Below, piece by piece: positions 12,844 through 24,878 of a DNA stretch of 64,000 nt (positions are counted from its first letter, which is position 1; each line of letters starts with the position of its first letter). Under the pieces are notes generated by a model that was not told the DNA's origin, made no database searches, and worked only from the letters and a program-made list of their open reading frames with translations. This DNA comes from Theocolax elegans (Eukaryota > Arthropoda > Insecta > Hymenoptera > Cerocephalidae). Location: contig CM047430.1 of assembly GCA_026168455.1 (NCBI GenBank), forward strand, positions 69,975,044 through 70,039,043, written 5' to 3'. The translations under genes were made by a program, and so were the position numbers.

Positions 12844-13584
12844 GAACCCCCCGTCCCCCCCAACTTTCCCTCCGCCCACGCGGTTCTGCTCAAATGTGTC
12901 GAACTTTGCGCACTCAGTAGGAAAAATAGTATACGATACTCGTGCGCTCGTAGGTTATCTCGCACTCGCTTCGCTCGTGCGGGAACAACCTACTTTGCGC
13001 ACTCGTATCGTAATGTACTATAGTCGACCGGATGTTAACGACGAAAATCTTATATATAGATTAGAATAATAATCAGGAAATGACAAACATTTGATACGTC
13101 CTTTTTAACACATTCAATTGGAAATGAAAATAACAATTTTTCGGTCGAATTCCGACGAACGACTGTTACTAAAAGTAAAATATCAGTCCAGATGTTTTTA
13201 ATTATTCACCGTAATTTCCATACTGAATTACGAAAACGTACATATTTAAATTTGTTTCAACTTGGATTGTTTAATTATTAAAATATTTGTACCTTCCTCT
13301 CTCTTTCCCTATATATTGCATATATATATATATACACCAACTTTTACCCATTTGCAAAATAAAATTCTCTTTAGATATATCCGATTAATTCGGATTGTAC
13401 TATTTTTTTTTAATGTTTTAGTAATTCAGTTAGACGTTATATTTCTTACGGAAGGGACACTTTGTTGCTCCTTGCAATGACTGTACAAACTTATTTTTCC
13501 TACTATCGTGCGCAAAGTTCGAGTTTGCGCACTCATTTGCGTGCGCAAAGTTCCACTTTCCCACACGCTATAATTTCTACAATT

Positions 13585-13644
13585 GAGCGTGCGGGAAAGT
13601 AGTTGAGCGTGCGGGAAAGTAGTTAAGCGTGCGGAAAAGTGGTT
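13585..13644 (+). repeat. 20-bp minisatellite, three copies
   Basis: Three adjacent 20-bp copies of GAGCGTGCGGGAAAGTAGTT, the third with three substitutions. It lies in the private block of duplication unit 2. Confidence 0.85.
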
Positions 13645-13834
13645 TGAACACGTAGGAAAGTATAAGAAGTTGGGCGCAATACAATATGTATGAATATGGG
13701 CACGTAACTCGAACGCCGATTTGTTTACGTCTTGTTACTTAGCAACATCTTATATTTATGTTAAAAGTTTCAATCTTAATTTTGACGTCTCACTTGCGGC
13801 TCTATATATACGTATTTATATGTTCTGAATAAGG

Positions 13835-13964
13835 ATGACATCAGTAAGTGGGGTCGACAGTGATAGTGACGATGTGTTCGATGATGTGCCACCGGAGTAG
13901 CTTGAAGCAGCAAAATAAATAGCTTTGAATACGTTGCCAAATATTTCTAAACAAAAATATACAA
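13835..13964 (+). pseudogene. Second copy of the recombinase-like fragment, truncated
   Basis: Near-identical to 12580-12709, with the same ATG and the same two in-frame stops. It breaks off after the ISKQKYT region, where the sequence joins directly to the block beginning GACCGGATGTTAACG. Both copies carry the same stops, so the gene was already dead when the segment duplicated. Confidence 0.5.
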
Positions 13965-14224
13965 GGACCGGATGTTAACGACGAAATCTTATATATAGAT
14001 TAGAATAATAATCAGGAAATTACAAACATTTGATACGTCCTTTTTAACACATTCAATTGGAAATGAAAATAACAATTTTTCGGTCGAATTCCGACGAACG
14101 ACTGTTACTAAAAGTAAAATATCAGTCCAGATGTTTTTAATTATTCACCGTAATTTCCATACTGAATTACGAAAACGTACATATTTAAATTTGTTTCAAC
14201 TTGGATTGTTTAATTATTAAAATA

Positions 14225-16831
14225 TGATAAGTAAATTTATCTTTTTATATAGATATTTACTGAATTAGGAAGTAGAACATAACGTAACAATGCACAAACA
14301 AATAATGTTCAACCAATACTACGTAAACAAATTTTTAAACAAAAATTTGTTCATACCAAATTAATTAATAGTATTCTGGGTTTTTTATAGACTAGGTACG
14401 TTTAATCATGGTGAGTTACAATATTGTAAAATTATGTTGTCTGTATGTTGGCTTGTGCCTTAATTGAAATGAACAAATCTTAAAACATTTAAATTATGTT
14501 TTTAATTTTATAATAGTTATTAACGTAAAACTTCATATACATTCGATTTGATTTTTGAAATGTTCTTTTCACTTACAATTGATTTGTGACACATTTGCAG
14601 TATCAATCAGATCTCAACTGGGTTGAATAAGACTTCTATGGGTCAAAAAACTAGATTGAAACATAATTCATGTTTAATTGAAAAATAGTTTTAAAGACGA
14701 CAACATTTGCAAGTTAATAAATAAATGTGTAATGTGTGAAAAAAGCGTTTCTTCGGTAGGTGAAAAGTGGGAATATTTTTTGCCTACTCTATTAAAATAA
14801 TCAATCTACTTATTAAGTGAAATACAATTTTTACTAGGAAACGACGGAATTATATATATATATACACGATAATTATACGATCCGTGGAGATTAAATGTAT
14901 TAAACAATCACCAGACAAACGGCAATTTTTTATTGAATACCTAAAATAAATCCTGATACGTGTATTAAATAAACAAAGATTAAATAATAAGAAAATAAAT
15001 TGAACCCTGTACAGTTGACGAATCGCACCTTGTCTCGTGTCAATAAACGGTAGTAAAAAAAAAGAGACGCATAGAAGAAGTTTCGTATACTCCCAACAGG
15101 AGAGAGAGTTTAGAAGGAGTCCCCTCTCTCCGCTCTCCCCACGTTTCACGGTCGGCTAAAGTCCCGAAATAAAAAGTCAGCCGAATGCAAATGGTGCGCG
15201 ACTTAAATATTCATGCGGGCCGGTCGTTTCTCTCGCGAGTCTTGGTCTTAAAGCGCCGGTGTTTACTGCGCCTCGAGTCTTGATGCGCGTTCGCCTCTCA
15301 AGTAGTGTCGCGGGCCTTTTTTTGTTGCTCCTCTCCTTTCTTTATGTGCAACCCGAACCGCAGTTGAACTTTTATTTTTTCGCGCTCGCGCCCGCACGTG
15401 GATAATGCGCTTTTATGAATTATTAACCGTTCTGTCACGATCGGTTGTTTGTTTTTCGCGGAGTGTATACAAAGTTAATTTGTATTATACGTTCCGTTAA
15501 AAAAAAATGTCTGCATACGCATTTCGTTATTTTATTGGTACTTTTTCCTTAACGTTTTTTTATAACGGGATAACAGTTAGTATAATACGCGCTTCGTATA
15601 TATTTTTATATTTTATGAAAAAGAAAAATGTTCTTTTTACAGGAAAGTACAGTAAATTTTTTCATCGTCTTGCGATTATAAATTTGATTTTTCTTTTGAT
15701 TTAAACCTATTGCGAAAGTAGTGCAAATAATTGTTTTTATATCGAGAGCTTGGATCAACCAAGATCTGATAAATCTATGTGATAAAGAATGATGGAAAAT
15801 GACCGATCGCTTCGTGACGAAAAAAATCTAAAATTAATAAATAATACTCGGGTTGCCATACAAAAGCTATTGCGGATCGATCGGTAAAATTATCAAATGC
15901 GTTGATCGTCAAAATGGAATATTACATACGTATATCTATATACGAGAAAAATAGTTTAAAAGTGTAATTTTTGAAAAACGCAGCGTAAATGACAGTATCG
16001 CTCGAGTATAGTATAAAAAATGAAATGTATTGCGAAATCCTTCGAAAAAATGTGTACGGGAGTCTGCCCGCAAAATTAATATTTAACAAAAGATTCCCAA
16101 CGCAAAGAGTCCACGAAGATAATCCAAAGTCGCTATCGCAAACTACTACAAGCCCAGCGATAATTTGTTCGACTTTATTTTCCGATTCGAAAATCTAATT
16201 TTACATTTCAAAATAAAAGATACTTTTACCTGCTGCGTGGCATAATAACCGTAATGCACACAAAAATACACATAGATATATAAAGGCGAATGTAAAACGA
16301 AAAAAGTGAAAAAATAAATAAATAAAATAAAATAGGCGATATTGCATATCTGTAGGAGAGAGTTACTCTTCGGAAAGTAAGTTAAGAAGACGAAGCCTGT
16401 TAGGACAAATAGGAGGAGCAGGGGATGTAGGAGGAGGCGAGGAAACGGGGCAACGTAATTCCAAAATGGCGGCGAAGGGGTTTGTTAGCGTCGGACATAA
16501 CTTTCATTAATTGAAGAGGACGCCGCAGAGACGGCAAGGCCTTCCTCCGTAATTAATCTTACGGTCTAATGAGTGTCAATTGGCAGGAACTGCCAATTAA
16601 CGCACCGCTATATACCAGCTTACCCCGAACGAGGAAGGAGTCGTCGGGCGGTGGCAACGTTGTGCTCAGCTCGAATACCAACTTTTCTTCCTTACTGCAA
16701 AATACGTGAATAAATATAATGAAGCCTGACCTATCTTTGGCGCAATTACACTCTACCTCCCCCCGAGCGTTTGGATTTCTATGCCGTGTTAATTGTACTT
16801 TTAATTTTAATTAAAATATATGTAGATATAT
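14225..16831. other. Noncoding DNA, no supported gene
   Basis: AT-rich to about 14840, then a pocket of higher GC near 15170-15420 with CG dinucleotides and ATTA/TAAT cores, then AT-rich again. No open frame shows a domain. Confidence 0.55.
16440..16640. promoter_or_regulatory. Candidate conserved noncoding/regulatory island
   Basis: High-complexity, moderately GC-rich sequence surrounded by AT-rich DNA. It contains several TAAT/ATTA homeodomain-type cores (CATTAATTGAAG, TAATTAATC, CTAATGAG). It also has a perfect 9-bp inverted repeat, AATTGGCAG-GAA-CTGCCAATT, at 16578-16598, which looks like a dimeric protein-binding site. No coding potential is seen. The regulatory role is inference from composition. 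Confidence 0.25.
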
Positions 16832-17325
16832 AGTGCAAGTGCGCCACCTTTGATTTTTTCATCCAAAAGTCTAAAAGAAAGCTTGGAGCAATACCTTTCA
16901 AATGGTCTGTAGCATTTTTATGGCCTCCAATTCTGTAAAAAGTTATGACAATTTAAAGAAACACGAAATTTTTTAAAAAATTTAAATGGGAATTACCATG
17001 TTAATTTTTGTGAATTTTTTGTCTTTCTTTAAATTGTCATAACTTTTTACAGAATTAGAGGCCATAAAAATGCTACAGACCATTTGAAAGGTATTGCTCC
17101 AAGCTTTCTTTTAGACTTTGGATGAAAAAATCAAAGGTGGCGCACTTGCACTTTTTTCAAGTTGAATATTGACATGTAGTTTATGTAACATTGACCTTGA
17201 GATTAGAAATTCTAACCCAGAAGAATAAATTCTAGATATAATTAGCAACGAATGTTACATATAATGTTCTATAGTAAAAGTTGATAGATTTTGAGTTATA
17301 TAGCGGTAAACCCAGCTGGTGTTGA
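16832..17325. mobile_element. Foldback MITE fragment (family B)
   Basis: 16832-17152 is a palindrome of 321 bp. The left arm begins AGTGCAAGTGCGCCACC and the right arm is its close inverse ending GCGCACTTGCACT, with a roughly 65-bp loop. Downstream, 17153-17325 matches the right half of the full-length element at 59416-60391, including AGTTGATAGATTTTGAGTTA. The outer left arm and the termini of the full element are missing, so this is a truncated copy. It has no coding capacity. Confidence 0.8.
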
Positions 17326-18255
17326 CAAAAATATAATCGAAACAAAGTTAACACTTACTTCTTTCGTTCCTATTTGATTCCCGATGTAAAAACAATCATT
17401 TGCGTATACACAAAATTGCAATAGATATGTGATTACACGTACGATAACTGGACGTTTTACTTTTTAAAATTGCGCGTACTCGTCGGAAAATAGTTTCTTC
17501 GGATTATCGTTCGGTGGAGAGGAGGGGGATGAGGAGGAGGAAAAAAAAACTTACACTCACATCTAGGTATATATGTTTATAGTTAAAGGTGTACATACCG
17601 TATACGGCGTGTCTCTTATGTCATGTTTTTTTCAAAACAGTTTGCACGTACGATACACTCGTTCGAGTATGACTGCATAAACTTGCGAGGGGTTGAACAT
17701 GTCGTGGCGAACGTACCGCGGCAAGTTAGACTTTTCGGTCGTAAATGCCCCAGCACGTGCATTATATCCAACGGAGATCGTGCCGTAAGGTAAAAGTCTC
17801 TTTTGTGGTTATATTTTTCTTGCCTCACCTTACTTTTACTGCCGGCTTTTTCTTAAATTAAATAAGACTGCTTACGTCCCAGTGCATAGAGTATACATAC
17901 ATATAAGTAAGAATTAAGAGTATACGCTTCAACTCTATTTTCGTCGTATTAAATTAATACCGTCTTACGCGATATCGCGCCAACTCCTAAGCGTTATCTC
18001 ACTCGGACTCCCTACAACAACGAACAATATATACGTATGACGAAACGACGGAGAAAAAAAAATCAAATTCCCGTGTAATAAGAATACGAGTTTTTATGAA
18101 GCGCATCGCAAAAGAATTCTCGAGTTGCATCGCGTATCTCGCGGTAGACAGGTGACATCGCGCCAAAGGAAGAATCGCATGAATCTTTTACAATTTCCCA
18201 CCGAGTATAGTTCATTCGTACGAGAAAAGGAAAACGAGAGAAACGTTGAGGCGGG

Positions 18256-18294
18256 GAGGAGGAGGAGGAGGAGGAGGAGGAGGAGGAGGAGGAT
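18256..18294. repeat. (GGA)n microsatellite
   Basis: About 12 GGA triplets. The R-rich (plus) and S-rich (minus) frames across it are repeat artefacts. Confidence 0.9.
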
Positions 18295-20539
18295 GGGGGT
18301 AAACGATGACGCAGTATCAGGATCGCCGTACCGAAAGACACCGGATGTATATATACGTAGACGAGGAGAAAAGAGGAAACCTGGTTCGAGGCAATCTTGC
18401 TAATGTAGCACCGTCTCTTCCTATACACGCCCTTGCACCAACTATATACGCGTTTATATCTATATCTATATATACACATCTATATAAATAACCCAGGACC
18501 GTGTCGCGCTCTTTCGTCATTAGATTCCGCGGTGGGATTTATGCATTATCATTGTGCGACTTGTGCGTTCATTTTAAGAGAGACAGAGACACGGGTTCCC
18601 GAACTTTTGTACACACTTCCTCTCTACCCCCCTGCCTCTCCCCCTCCCCCTCTTTATCTGTCTCTCTTTTAATTTCCTACGGTGCTTTTCCCTCCTTTCA
18701 TCTGCAACTTGCAAAACGGGATGAAGGTGAAAACCTCAAAAGAGATAAAACGGTGCAACTTTCTCGGTGAATGGACAAAGGATACTCGGATGCAACACCC
18801 CAGAGGTATATATACATATATATATATATATGTGTGTGTATGTCGGTGTGCGTATACCTATATATGCCTTTAAATACATACATATACACAACAACATTCC
18901 CTTAGATAAGCTTGAGATTTTGAATGCACCATCACGCGTTTTCTTCCTATTCAACGTTTTGTGGTCATGTTCAACATTCTCTTTTTTTTTGACTTAAATA
19001 AGAGAAACACTAGTGTAATATATGGAAAAAGCGACCGATCCTTTCGATTTTTAGACCGAGATTTCGGACGTTTGATGTTGCGCACCTTTGGCGGACCCTT
19101 GGAGAAACCGGGCGAGAAGAGGAGTATCAAAAGAGAGATAGGTTACTGTGTGGATATTTAACATTTTATTGATTATGCAGTTTCCACTTACCAATGCTCT
19201 GGGAATGTTCTTTGAGCTGCATTCACCTGAGGGCACAAAGGAAGAAAGGGTAAATGCGTTTGTGGGTTTGTAATTAAGGGAGTTAATTATACCTGCATTA
19301 AGAAAATTAAAAATATTATTATTTATACTTTGGAGATCATTCCACTTTTTTTGCATTTCATTTATTCTTAATTCATTATAATTTGTTAAGGTTTTGCACA
19401 TTAATATACTAATTAAAAATGCGCATAATTCACATACGTATTATAATAGCAAATTTTAGTTCGCAGTATGGTTCGATAAAATTTTCATGAATTAATTAAA
19501 TTTGTATATTATTATACTTTGTGGTAACATAAAGAGAAACGAAGATTACCGTAATTTTTGTTACAAGTGCAATAGAAACGACGATGTAATGTTGTAATAA
19601 TTCCTATAAAATATTAAAAAAAATACGATGCGCCTATGGTATGCTTTTACGTTACTTATATCAATCAATTATTCACATGCCCTTTTATCACCGTGTAAAT
19701 TCCTTTAATATTATTGATATATCGTTTATTAGCAATATCAATTAGTCAAGTCAAATGTTTAAAAATTTTCGTTGAATAGATAATAACGAACCGACGTTTG
19801 ATGCACAATACGATATCGAATATCAGAACTCTGGCGTGCAAAGATTAAAAATTGCGCGTTCTCGACCGTAAATATCAAAATGTCGAATTTCATTTACATC
19901 GATAAAAAACATTGGATGTGCAAATAATTTAAAATGAAAATAAAACTTACTAGATTCATCTAAAATATATTGCTCGGGCACTCGCACGCCGTTATACGGT
20001 ACGAATACATTGACACGAACGAAAATAAACAGAACGAAAATAAAAAAAAACTCCGAGAACTCACGGTATCCTCGGTTAATTATGTGAATCAATTATTATT
20101 TTTTTTTTGTTCGTTCGATTTAATTTCATTAAATAATCAGTGGATTTGCCCTCCCCCCCCTCTCTCTCTCTTCCTTGGTAAGACAGGAGCGAAATCCAAT
20201 AAACTCCGATATATCCTATTAAATACTTGTCATTTATTAATTTCACTTGTAAATTTCAGTATGTAAATTCACAAGACACGTATAAACATTTTAAAACGCT
20301 CGAGCAAAATGCATATTAATTCCTAAACGCGTGTATATACGTATAAAGCACTTATACAAGTGGAAAATCGATACGATCGAGATCATATTACAACGAAAAA
20401 ATATGTCTCATCAATAATTTACAAAGTTTAAAAAAAAACAGGAAGAAATTCGAAACACGCGTTAAAAATAACAGTCGATTGTTTGATGAGGGTCGAGAGA
20501 GGGGGAGAGAAAAAGTGAGAGAGAAAGAGAGAGAAAGAG

Positions 20540-20543
<4 letters not shown>

Positions 20544-20588
<45 letters not shown>
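20544..20588. repeat. (GA)n microsatellite
   Basis: About 22 GA dinucleotides inside a larger GA-rich region (20500-20600). Confidence 0.95.
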
Positions 20589-20590
<2 letters not shown>

Positions 20591-20854
20591 GACAGGGAGG
20601 TAGGAAAAAAGAAGGAGAAAAGGACATCGATATAGCGGTACAATCGAGAGGAGTCGAAGGAAAAGAAGAGAACATTCAGACGGGACGAAGGGGAGCGAGC
20701 GCGCGCCCAATCAAATATACATGAGTTCATTAAGATGATATTTATTGAATGGCGGATATTGGCATAGTGCCTGCGGCACAATAGCTCCAAAATACCTATT
20801 CAACCGCAGACTCTCCCCTCCCTTTTCTTCTGCACCCTCCCCCTCTTTCCCGCC

Positions 20855-20857
<3 letters not shown>

Positions 20858-20889
<32 letters not shown>
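20858..20889. repeat. (TC)n microsatellite
   Basis: About 16 TC dinucleotides, about 270 bp from the (GA)n tract at 20544 and of opposite strand bias, so the two tracts could pair as an inverted repeat. Confidence 0.95.
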
Positions 20890-20891
<2 letters not shown>

Positions 20892-22713
20892 CTCTTGCTT
20901 ATACCTATGATGCCGATTGGACATTGCATTGGTCTTTCATTTGCCGTTCTATCGGGGGCTGCATAAAAAAGCTCACCCTTCAATTAAAAGTTTCAACTTG
21001 CAAAGATATAAATTTTTGCCATTCGTTTGTCCAACTATCGGATTTACAAAAAAAAAAAAAAATAAAAAATAAAGCGAATAACGAAATCCGATGTTATATC
21101 TACGTACAATTAAGCGGTGACGGTTAGCTGGAAATCTTAATAGCGTAGTTACAAAAAACTAAGAAACACCGTTGAAATTCCACATTTTCGATAAAGGAAA
21201 TAAAAAACCGTGATAGATACAACCGATGATTCGGTTAAACTGCATTCGAAAACGAGAAGAGAATGTAAGGCGCGAGCTGGGCGTAGAGGTGGGGTGAGGG
21301 AGAGGAAGGGGCGGTAAGCAAGGTTTCTGCAAGACTAATAGAAGTAAAACACTCTGTCGGCGCGGCTCTTCGACGTCGTTAAGCGTAGCAAGGTGGAAAC
21401 AAGGGGGACGACGAGACGATTGGGTAAATAATGAAACGAATGCAAATGCAGTCTCCGACTCGAGCGAATGAAGCGTAGAAAGGTTTTGGTCCTCCCCCTC
21501 TGTCTCTTTGTTTCTCTCTTTCCGACACGAGCTTACCAAAAGAGAAAGAGAGAAGACGCATTTAGGATTTAAATAAGCCCGCTAAAAGTGTGATAATTGA
21601 AATGCCGTGGTGGGAAGTGCGCGCACTCGGAATCGCACGTGGACTGGGAAGCAAAAAAAGCCTCTTTTTATCTAATGTTTGTGTGCGTGTGCTCGCGAAG
21701 ATGTATATCAAGAGACGTATCGCAAATTCTTAATTTAACATTACCTATTTTTTAAACTGGTATAAGTACCAACTGCCAGTTAAATTACAAGGATATATCT
21801 ACCTTTATATACCCAAAAATTACAATTAAATTTATGGAACAAAAAATCTAAAGAAATTTGTATGTAATGATCGACCGATAAAAAGGAGCTTGCATAGTGA
21901 AACCTTTGAAATAATAATTAATAGCAAATTAATTAGTAATAAATAATGATTTTACCAGTGACGATTAAATATAAATCTGAACTTTACATTTAAAGATAAA
22001 AAAAATAGAAACTATTTGTGGATGATATACATATGTTAAAGCAGATAAAAGAGTGTTAAATAAAACGAAGAAAGTGCACCTATATTCTTAATTAAAAAAT
22101 AAATATAGCATTACTGATATTTTTTCATGACATTTTTTTCACCCTTTAATCGGCATATAATATTCAATACTACTCATCAAATTTATGTTTCCGGTGTCGA
22201 AATTATTAAGAATTATTCAACATATTTGTAAGGCAGCAAATATATCAATTTGATTCTGAAAAACGTATTTTTTTAATGAATGTCGTTTTAAAAAAATTAA
22301 TAATACATATTTTATAATTTCGCAAGTGGCTTTACAAGAAACTACAATTTACAAAATTATTTACGTCTCAGGAAATTTGAGTTAAATTAATTTTAAAATA
22401 GTGGCCTCTTTATAAATTGCAAATTGTTATGCAAATTATATAATGATGTTTAGATAAGATATTAATAAGTATAAGAAAACTTATTCTGTATTGACACGAC
22501 GTGGTAGACAAAAGTTGCATAAACTAAGAACAAAATAATTTAGGTAGAAATATTATCTATGTATATTCATTTCTTTTCAGCTAATTTAATATAACAACCC
22601 GCCTACAGAAAAATATTATGTATATACATATAATTAAACATACATACATACATATTTGACTTAAAAATAAAATCTAAGTAATACAGCGATAAGTACAGTG
22701 TTAATGTTAATAG

Positions 22714-22750
<37 letters not shown>

Positions 22751-22766
22751 TAATAATAATAATAAT
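22714..22766. repeat. (ATA)n microsatellite
   Basis: About 17 ATA/TAA triplets with one interruption. Confidence 0.95.
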
Positions 22767-24763
22767 GTGGTTTACACACGATCCTAATGTTTTTGCTCCA
22801 TAGAAACATGAAGAACAAATCAGTGGCGCAGAACAAGTGTAGCGATAAAAAATAATTAACAGATCTGGAAAATGGTCATTCGATTATATTTTCCCTTCTG
22901 CCCCCCCACTTGACAACCACATTTCCCTCCTACCAAGTTTGCTCGTGTCGCTTAGCTGTCAAGAGGCTTGTGAACGATTTGTCAAACCTGGTCGCGAGTC
23001 CCTGGCGTGCAGCAAAGTCGTTTATACGGAAGACTGAGAGCGAGAGAGAGAGAGAAAGAGAGAAAAAAACGTCGACGGCCGGCGGGTATATACATGTACA
23101 AAAGTATCGATCTTCTCTTGTGACCAGTCGTAACGGAGTCAACTAATCCAATTCGCCTCGTAAAGGAGACAACATTGTAAAAGCCGCGATATGAGGATTA
23201 ATGGAACGAGGGTTAACAGACTATTACAACCTTCCTCCCGATGGGATGAGAAACGCGACAGATCGGGTATTTTATATATATAGGTCTAAGTGTACGTGGT
23301 GTATACGGACGCGCGTATGTGTATACGTGCTGATAGCGTCTTGATTTTCCTCAATCCAAGTTTTCCTACGGTCGCGCGGTGAAAAATTGCCCTAATTTCC
23401 CCAGAGCTTTTTACAAGGATGTAATTCCGTTGAGTTTTCCACGCGACGATCGAGTAGAGAACGTATCCCTTTTTTTCTCTCTCCCTCCCTCTCACTCTCG
23501 CTCTCGCTCTTTGTAGATGATTAGTTGGAGCGAATTGCTCACACCCTATGAATTTTGAGATTACGGAGATTAGAATACTTTTTCTTTTTGACCATGGCCA
23601 CTTCGATAGCTCGTAGTTATCAAATTAAACGTGTATAATTGATGTCAGACAAAAATTAAAAAGAACGAATTATTTCGTTGAAAAAATAAATTAATCGAGA
23701 TGAAAAATGATAGAAAGTAAACAATGTATAAACAAGTTTAGGAGGTCCAGTCGAGCGGTTTAAACGAATGAAGGTTGAGCCTGGAGTGACGGACATGCTC
23801 GTAATTGGGATTATTTATACGAGTCGTTCGTAAGCGAGCGTTAAAAATCCTTTGGAAAAGTGTATATATTGTCCAAGGCAGTGGAAGATCGATGATGGGG
23901 TAAACTAAAAGGGTCGGGAGAGGGAGGGTTTGGGACGGCAGGGCAGGGGGGGTGAACGGGGGAGGGTAATATTTCGACATGCTCTTTTTCAGATTAAACG
24001 GCAAGTCGCGCGTGACTCTGACTGGGCGGCCGGGTGTATGGTCAACCGAGAAACGATTAATAAAGTAATCATGCTCAGCCGGCGGTATCAATCATTTTCC
24101 GGCTCGAGGCTTGGCTCTGCCACCGACAGCTTTCCCGGCTATGCCCTCGAGCTCAACCGAGATATTTGCTTCGATTCGCGCATAGCGCACGCGACTCACC
24201 GTCTACGTGTTCTCGATTTTATACACCCTTCTCGTTTCCTGCGTTTACGTGTTATGCAACATTTCGAATTCTCGTTGCCACCACTGGTACACACCCCCGA
24301 TGCTTTCCGTTATTTTGGCTGACCCTTGGCTACCTCTTACCTTTTTTTTAAGGGTTATCGTGATTTTCAACCTCGTAACAATTGCATCCACGCGCTTCCA
24401 CCAAAAAATAACGTATCAAATATTTAAGTATATCAAACTGATAAAATTCGTATAGTTCAAAAATCAGCAAAAAACCTGATCGATCGGATCGAGCTTTTAC
24501 AAAAATAAATCATTTTTTATCACGTTAGTAGAAATTAAACTAATTATGAAAAACAATTTATTTTCTTTTAGGCAAAAATTAATCGATTGACAGAAAATGG
24601 TCAATAATAGTCGCAGTTAATGCCCGAACAAGTGGTTTCAATAACCTTAAATTGTTCAATTTTTACTAAGGAAATAAGCATTTAATAAATAGATATATTT
24701 ATTGTCTTTTAAAATTAACCTAAAGATACATGTATTTGTTTTAGCACATTTAGTTTCTAAATA

Positions 24764-24876
24764 CCCTAGTAGAAATCTGACCATGAATTAACGTTTTTTA
24801 AGTCAAAAAATGGCCAAGTGTCATAAAATGCCCAATAAATGCCCAATTAATGGCAAATGGTAAATTTCTACTAGGG
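24764..24876. mobile_element. 113-bp MITE with TA target duplication
   Basis: The ends are CCCTAGTAGAAAT and its inverse ATTTCTACTAGGG, each flanked by TA (24762-24763 and 24877-24878). The interior is AT-rich and repeats the words ATGGC and ATGCCCAAT. The TA duplication is typical of Tc1/mariner-type elements but not exclusive to them. The element is too short to code. Confidence 0.75.
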
Positions 24877-24878
24877 TA

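Larger units (their letters stand above)
12245..13284 (+). repeat. Direct tandem duplication, unit 1
   Basis: This unit shares three blocks with the next one. 12245-12460 matches 13285-13496; 12460-12708 matches about 13712-13964; 13023-13284 matches 13966-14224. It carries a private segment at about 12709-13022 that includes a C/G-run hairpin (12823-12843) and GCGCACTC motifs. The blocks are nearly identical, so the duplication is recent. Confidence 0.85.
13285..14224 (+). repeat. Direct tandem duplication, unit 2
   Basis: Second unit of the duplication. It lacks the private segment of unit 1 (12709-13022) and instead holds a private block at about 13497-13711, rich in GCGCAAAGT/GTGCGGGAAAG words. 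Part of that block (13493-13526) is an inverted match to unit 1 at about 12897-12930. Confidence 0.85.
17326..24763. other. Noncoding DNA rich in simple repeats
   Basis: No supported gene. It holds several purine/pyrimidine microsatellites, GC-richer pockets near 18120-18420, 21290-21420 and 23990-24200, and AT-rich DNA between. The 130-codon frame at 23930-24322 and the 126-codon frame at 21159-21539 (minus) show no domain. Confidence 0.55.
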
